From positions 265,489 through 329,488 of the forward strand of contig JAUYOG010000022.1 in the NCBI GenBank assembly GCA_030695945.1: 64,000 bases of DNA. The letters run 5' to 3'. Numbering within the stretch: the stretch's first letter is position 1; each line of letters opens with the position of its first letter. A program made the position numbers and the translations under genes. The DNA is from Ramlibacter sp. (GTDB lineage: Bacteria; Pseudomonadota; Gammaproteobacteria; Burkholderiales; Burkholderiaceae_C). Below are positions 60,501 to 64,000 of the stretch, in pieces. Below the pieces are notes generated by a model that did no database searches, had not been told where the DNA came from, and was given only the letters and a program-made list of their open reading frames with translations.

Positions 60501-62890
60501 CCGACCGGATGGATGGCGGGGCCGGCCTGGACCAGCTCCAGGGCGGCGAAGGCGACGACACCGTGTACGGTGGCGATGGCCTTGACACCCTCTACGGCGA
60601 AAGCGGCAACGACGTGCTGTACGGCGGGGCCGACAGGGACTACCTGTTCGGCGACGAAGGCGACGACACCCTCGACGGCGGCGACGGTGATGACATCTAC
60701 ATCTACAACTTCGGCGACGGCAACGACCACATTTCCGACTCCGGCGGTACGGATTGGCTGGTATTCAGCGACATCACCTGGGGCCAGCTCGCGCTGGGCG
60801 TGGGCTCGCTGAAGCTCACGGTGCCGGGCGGCTCGATTCATCTCGACGACTTCGACCCCGACAACCCCTTCGCGGCAGGCGGCATCGAATACTTCCAGTT
60901 CGCCGACAACACTGTCCTGACCAAGGCGCAGCTCATCAACCTGCTGGGCTTCACTCCCACGGGCACGCCCGGGCCGGACGCGCTTTCCGGGACTGCCCTG
61001 TCCGACACCGTCCAAGGCTTGGCCGGCGACGACGTCATCAATGCGCGCGCGGGCAACGACACCGTTTTCGCGGACGGCGGCGAAGACCAGGCGAACGGCG
61101 GCGATGGAAACGACATTCTCAATGGCGGCGACGGCAACGACATCCTGTCAGGTGACGGCGGCAACGACACCGTGAACGGCGACGGCGGCAACGACATGCT
61201 CACAGGCGGCGCGGGAACCGACGCGCTCTTCGGCGGCGAAGGCGACGACACATACTTCTTCCAGGCTGGCGATGGGTCGGACACGGCCACCGACACGGTG
61301 GGCCAGAACGGCGTGCAGCTCGGCGGCGGACTGACGCTGGGCAGCGTCATCTTCAGTCGCGCCGGCAACGACCTCGTCGTGGCCATTAGGAACACGGCGG
61401 ACAGCCTCACCGTGAAGGAGTGGTTTGCGCCAGACAGTCACTTCGCCACGGTCAGTCTCGGCGACGGCACCGTGCTGGACCACGCGGGCGTCGACGCGGC
61501 GATGCCAGCCAACCAGCTGCCCTCCGTCCTGCCGGACAGCGCGCTCGTGATCGAGGACAGCATCCTTGCGGCCGCGGGCAACGCCCTCGCCAACGACAGC
61601 GATCCGGAAGGGCAAGCGCTGCGCGTCACCAACCCCGGCAGCCACATGGGCACGTACGGAAGCCTCTCCCTCCAATCCGGTGGAGGCTATGAGTACACCC
61701 TCGCCAACGGCTCGGCTGCTGTGCAAAGCCTGGGGGCCGGGCAGAGCGTTACGGACACCTTCACCTACACCGTTACCGACGACGATCCCGCCGGCGCGGC
61801 CAGCGCGCAGGGCAGCATCATCGTGACCGTGCACGGCACCAACGACCTGCCCACGTTGGGCACCGACACGGCGTCCATCGCCGAAGACGCGGCGCTGGTC
61901 ACGGGCAACGTCATCGCCAACGATACCGATGCCGATGCCGGCGCCGTCCTGGCGGTGGCCAACCCCGGCGTGCGCGCCGGCACGTACGGCTCGCTGAACC
62001 TGGGCGCGAACGGTGGCTGGGTCTACACGCTGGCGAATGCGTCCGCCCCGGTGCAGGGCCTGGCTGCCGGCCAAACCGTGACGGAGAACTTCGGGTTCCT
62101 CGTGGGCGACGGCACCGCGCAGGTGAACGGCGGCCTCACCGTCTCGGTCAGCGGCGTCAACGACGCGCCCATCCTGGTTACAGCGCTGATGGATCAGGCG
62201 GCCTCGGCCAACACCAGCTGGCAGTGGCAGCTACCGGCCGGCAGCTTCACGGATGTGGACACCGGCGATGCTCTCACGTACCGTGCCACGCTGGCCGACG
62301 GTTCCGCCCTGCCCTCCTGGCTCACGTTCAGCCCTGCGACGCAGACCTTTTCCGGCCGCGTGCCGCGGGATGCGACGGGCACCATCGACATCAAGGTCGA
62401 CGTCGCCGACGGGTCGCAGGCGACCGCATCCGACATCTTCACGCTCAATTTCTCGGGCGGAGGCACGGGGGGCGGGGGCGGAGGCGGCGGAAACGGCGGC
62501 GGAAACGGCGGGGGCAGCACCGGCAACGAAGGCGTCGGCAACGGCGTCGACGGGCCGCCGCCCGGCCACGACGACAGCTTCAACGACGGCGAAGGCACCG
62601 GCCCCGGCAGCCCCGGCGCGCAGGGCGGAAATCCCATGGCACCCGGGCTCGGGCATTTGGCGCTGATCGACATCGCCATCTACGGTCTCACGACAGTGCC
62701 GTCCAACGCACCCGTCCACGGGGAGTTGGCTGCTGCTCTCGCCGACGCGCCGGGTCAGGTCAAGAAGGCGGCGGCAGAATCGGCCGAGGGTTACGGCCCG
62801 GAAGCGCCCCAGCTCGACCCGATGCAGGAGATCGCGCTGGTCGGCCTGCCGTGGTACCAGTGGAACCAGTGGGAGTTCGACCGGCCCTAG
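57539..62890 (+). CDS. Giant RTX protein with N-terminal class-3 lipase domain
   Basis: A 1783-residue predicted secreted protein. Residues 1-390 are a lipase-3-like hydrolase with an oxyanion segment VVIPYAGTN and the nucleophile elbow TFTGHSLGGG (Ser113). RTX nonapeptide arrays (GGxGxDxLxG, calcium-binding) fill about residues 405-470, 590-690 and 780-1060, and again 1150-1250. Two VCBS/cadherin-like repeats (about 1320-1545) and a putative Ig-like PIG domain (about 1550-1640) follow, then a poly-Gly linker and a short unique C-terminus ending WYQWNQWEFDRP. No signal peptide is seen; type I secretion is expected but no transporter genes are nearby. AGGAGG precedes the ATG. The lipase part is less GC-rich than the rest. 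Confidence 0.88.
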   Translation: MASTPELALLALRVYGTPGATDGTNIERNRPAVPEGWTEREWHADDGRGFSYGVYTRGSEVVIPYAGTNQGIDWIANGTNGAGLSSGQTTSAAIAYLQAKQQYGGNITFTGHSLGGGLASMMSVWFDRPAIVFDEAPFELTARFYPLVQYTKLVLELAGYTDPAFASYTGLLDFYTREGQVQNHYVGEEALQIARMLFPTIMGTGADNRMEFGVNNMLSSTGRVDLHSQALLAAGSLSTAFREGTIAVQQTLPLLMNKNFYAFSTADPRENVLINFIRGEQGAGDKLTHFGGDLAKLGGIGLPNAMQIALIGQCIEWYYWQPTNYPGTEFFKQTDALLQYTIALGAGLLNAENKAGAYVEQWLKPLLAAQGITYSTSFVTFDQWNVATGSGATGTAQDADKDQIFIGSGSGDDFTGGNLNDVLFGGEGADTLRGEGGNDDLYGSAGGDQLFGGAGYDTYRIDGNDTVTDSDGVGTLEDKTGRRIAGAVEKRDDGTYVFLSDSSITVTGGTDLKLTLADGSSVTIKDFQDGNLGIQLSTTGAASQIDRTIVGDLAPVDQSASTPGVQTANDELDNVIVNPGQVEANRDDTLYDSSGNDDIQGKGGNDFVWAFRGGADRIDGGTGNDVMLAGDGDDIVVGGAGNDVLHGERGSNRLYGGAQVTIEEAFAAQDDPPSGLKGEFIAGGSEEDIIVGDTGNDLLTGGGGDDIVLGGAGDDNILPDVVVTGVGFDWSVTRSVTTSAGGSTVYGYSLNNVGTSGPSALSGNDVVFAGGGADWVLTGIGDDYVDAGSGDDVVFSHHDNDEVFGGSGNDVLVGDGASVPVASHGDDYLDGEAGDDELWGDGGDDVLFGGEGNDLLIADLGPTGAGSDYLDGEDGNDRVVGGARDDQLFGGAGNDMMQGDSGSRTLDGNDYLDGEAGNDTLFGEGGQDEIHGGDDADYIAGDHGGTDASGEADQLYGGAGNDTITGQGGDDILDGGLDNDLIGGGAGADRMDGGAGLDQLQGGEGDDTVYGGDGLDTLYGESGNDVLYGGADRDYLFGDEGDDTLDGGDGDDIYIYNFGDGNDHISDSGGTDWLVFSDITWGQLALGVGSLKLTVPGGSIHLDDFDPDNPFAAGGIEYFQFADNTVLTKAQLINLLGFTPTGTPGPDALSGTALSDTVQGLAGDDVINARAGNDTVFADGGEDQANGGDGNDILNGGDGNDILSGDGGNDTVNGDGGNDMLTGGAGTDALFGGEGDDTYFFQAGDGSDTATDTVGQNGVQLGGGLTLGSVIFSRAGNDLVVAIRNTADSLTVKEWFAPDSHFATVSLGDGTVLDHAGVDAAMPANQLPSVLPDSALVIEDSILAAAGNALANDSDPEGQALRVTNPGSHMGTYGSLSLQSGGGYEYTLANGSAAVQSLGAGQSVTDTFTYTVTDDDPAGAASAQGSIIVTVHGTNDLPTLGTDTASIAEDAALVTGNVIANDTDADAGAVLAVANPGVRAGTYGSLNLGANGGWVYTLANASAPVQGLAAGQTVTENFGFLVGDGTAQVNGGLTVSVSGVNDAPILVTALMDQAASANTSWQWQLPAGSFTDVDTGDALTYRATLADGSALPSWLTFSPATQTFSGRVPRDATGTIDIKVDVADGSQATASDIFTLNFSGGGTGGGGGGGGNGGGNGGGSTGNEGVGNGVDGPPPGHDDSFNDGEGTGPGSPGAQGGNPMAPGLGHLALIDIAIYGLTTVPSNAPVHGELAAALADAPGQVKKAAAESAEGYGPEAPQLDPMQEIALVGLPWYQWNQWEFDRP

Positions 62891-62910
62891 CAGGCGGCGG
62901 GATTGGGCGC

Positions 62911-62931
62911 GATGCGACAATTAGTCGCATC
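62911..62931. promoter_or_regulatory. Perfect palindrome directly before serB
   Basis: GATGCGAC, AATTA, GTCGCATC: an 8-bp perfect inverted repeat whose last base touches the serB ATG, where a ribosome-binding site would be. It could be an operator or a hairpin controlling serB translation. Confidence 0.55.
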
Positions 62932-63657
62932 ATGCCCACCCCCCAAGAAATCTCCCCCGGCCTAGTGATCCAGGCCTTCACCCCTCCCCTCGCGCTCAAG
63001 GACTTCCGCCTGATCGCCTTCGACATGGACTCCACGCTGATCAACATCGAATGCGTGGACGAGATCGCCGACGCGGTCGACCGCAAGGAGGAGGTGGCGG
63101 CCATCACCGAGGCCGCGATGCGCGGCGAGATCGCCGACTACAAGGAGAGCCTGCGCCGGCGCGTCGCGCTGCTGCGTGGCGTGACCATCGCCGACATGGA
63201 GCAGGTGTACGTGGAACGCCTGCGCCTGAACCCCGGCGCCGAGAAGCTGGTCAGGACCTGCCAGGCGGCGGGCCTGAAGACGCTGCTGGTCTCCGGCGGC
63301 TTCACCTTCTTCACCGATCGCGTGCGCGACCAGCTCGGCATCGACTTCACCCGTTCCAACATCCTCGAGATCGAGTCCGGCCCCAACTGCGGCCAGCTCA
63401 CCGGCCGCATGGTGGACCAGCCGTGGGGCGACATCTGCGACGGCGCCGAAAAGCGCAAGATGTTCCTCGAGACCTGCGCGCAACTCGGTATCTCGCCGAA
63501 GCAGGCCATCGCCATGGGCGACGGCGCCAACGATCTGCCCATGATGGGCGAAGCCGGCCTCTCGGTGGCGTATCACGCCAAGCCCAAGGTGCGCGAGCAG
63601 GCGATGGTCGCGATCAACGAGGGCGGGCTGGACCGGCTGCTGGAGATCGTTCGCTAG
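62932..63657 (+). CDS. serB: Phosphoserine phosphatase
   Basis: A 241-residue HAD-family phosphatase, the last step of serine synthesis. The nucleophile motif FDMDSTLINIECVDEIAD gives Asp31 and Asp33; motif II is LLVSGGFTFFTDRV, and motif III/IV are KRKMFLETC and MGDGANDLPMMGEAGLSVA. The N-terminal ACT-like extension of E. coli SerB is absent, as is common in this group. The gene lacks a visible ribosome-binding site; a palindrome lies immediately before the ATG. Confidence 0.97.
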   Translation: MPTPQEISPGLVIQAFTPPLALKDFRLIAFDMDSTLINIECVDEIADAVDRKEEVAAITEAAMRGEIADYKESLRRRVALLRGVTIADMEQVYVERLRLNPGAEKLVRTCQAAGLKTLLVSGGFTFFTDRVRDQLGIDFTRSNILEIESGPNCGQLTGRMVDQPWGDICDGAEKRKMFLETCAQLGISPKQAIAMGDGANDLPMMGEAGLSVAYHAKPKVREQAMVAINEGGLDRLLEIVR

Positions 63658-64000
63658 TGCGTCCTGTCGCGCAGGTTCGAAGACCCCGTATCGGCGTGGA
63701 TTGCCGTGTTTCGCTCGTGGACCTCGCGGCAAAGCTGCGCGTGGGCGGGCTGCGGCGCGATGGCTACGGCGTTCGGCAGCGGCGCTTCGCACCTTCGCCG
63801 AATCCCCTGCGCCTGTGCTTGATTCGCGCCGCAGCCCCCCACGCACAGCTTTGCAGCCACCATGGGGGCACGGCACCGGGGGCACGCCACGGGCTCATTG
63901 CAACGCCGCGAACGGCTGGGCCGCGGCGCGAATCAAGCACAGACGCCCGCGGTGGACGGTCTTGCGGCCCATCGTTTCATGCTCGCGGCATCTGTTTGAA
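63658..64000. repeat. Inverted-repeat cluster downstream of serB
   Basis: No credible gene. A 20-base sequence, CTGTGCTTGATTCGCGCCGC (63813-63832), is repeated in perfect inverse at 63923-63942. A second pair, about 29 bases with two differences, joins 63729-63758 (starting GCAAAGCTGCGCGTGGGCGG) to 63827-63855. The pairs overlap, so alternative folds are possible. Cys-containing open frames here are by-products of the repeats. Confidence 0.7.

Noticed and set aside
58739..61260. The regular DNA periodicity as a tandem repeat or CRISPR-like array
   Set aside because: The periodicity comes from codons for RTX nonapeptides (GGxGxD); the unit sequences diverge and there are no spacers.
63654..63890. 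Small Cys-rich minus-strand frame (begins MACPRCRAP) after serB
   Set aside because: It is built from the inverted repeats and has no ribosome-binding site; the zinc-ribbon look comes from only two CxxC-like pairs.

Overview
The window is a high-GC chromosomal segment of a betaproteobacterium. Gene order and protein sequences best fit Burkholderiales, family Comamonadaceae (Ramlibacter/Variovorax-like). This rests on the rpsB-tsf-pyrH-frr-uppS-cdsA-dxr-rseP-bamA-skp-lpx block, the phaR/bdhA polyhydroxybutyrate genes and many GC-rich intergenic repeats. Most of it is housekeeping DNA; the accessory parts are 0-6.4 kb and 56.2-62.9 kb.

Region 0-3.1 kb is a phosphate-starvation block on the minus strand: a partial pstS, a small MliC-like lipoprotein gene and phoX, each preceded by its own Pho-box array. 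Region 3.1-6.4 kb is an arsenic operon on the plus strand: arsR, a circularly permuted ATP-grasp-like gene of unknown function, arsC and an ACR3 pump. The arsR promoter overlaps a perfect palindrome and seems to give a leaderless mRNA.

Region 6.4-18.7 kb holds mostly minus-strand core genes: a small secreted protein, MOSC protein, glmM, folP, ftsH, rlmE, a DUF4149 protein, greA, carB and carA, with yhbY on the plus strand. Region 18.8-34.0 kb is one long minus-strand run from rpsB down to a SpoU-type methyltransferase. It covers translation factors, UMP kinase, undecaprenyl-PP and isoprenoid synthesis, phospholipid synthesis, RseP, the BAM/Skp outer-membrane machinery and lipid A synthesis. 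Region 34.2-38.3 kb carries amidase, dadA and nnrDE on the plus strand.

Region 38.3-49.1 kb contains an SDR gene, rnr, tRNA-Leu(CAG), rimO, phaR, tRNA-Val(GAC), relA, an alpha/beta hydrolase, bdhA and a SIMPL protein. Region 49.3-56.2 kb has ompR/envZ, ispF/ispD and mfd. Between mfd and serB lies a 6.7 kb insertion-like island: a decayed lipoprotein gene, a second lipoprotein gene fused to the fossil 5' end of a lipase gene, and a 1783-residue RTX protein with a class-3 lipase domain. I read this as a possible secreted lipase with lipoprotein partner or immunity proteins.

Several families of roughly 60-85 bp palindromic repeats sit between genes. One copy lies inside the alpha/beta hydrolase reading frame and another supplies the stop codon of the DUF4149 gene. 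The last 340 bases are a cluster of inverted repeats. No rRNA, insertion sequence, CRISPR array or prophage was seen.
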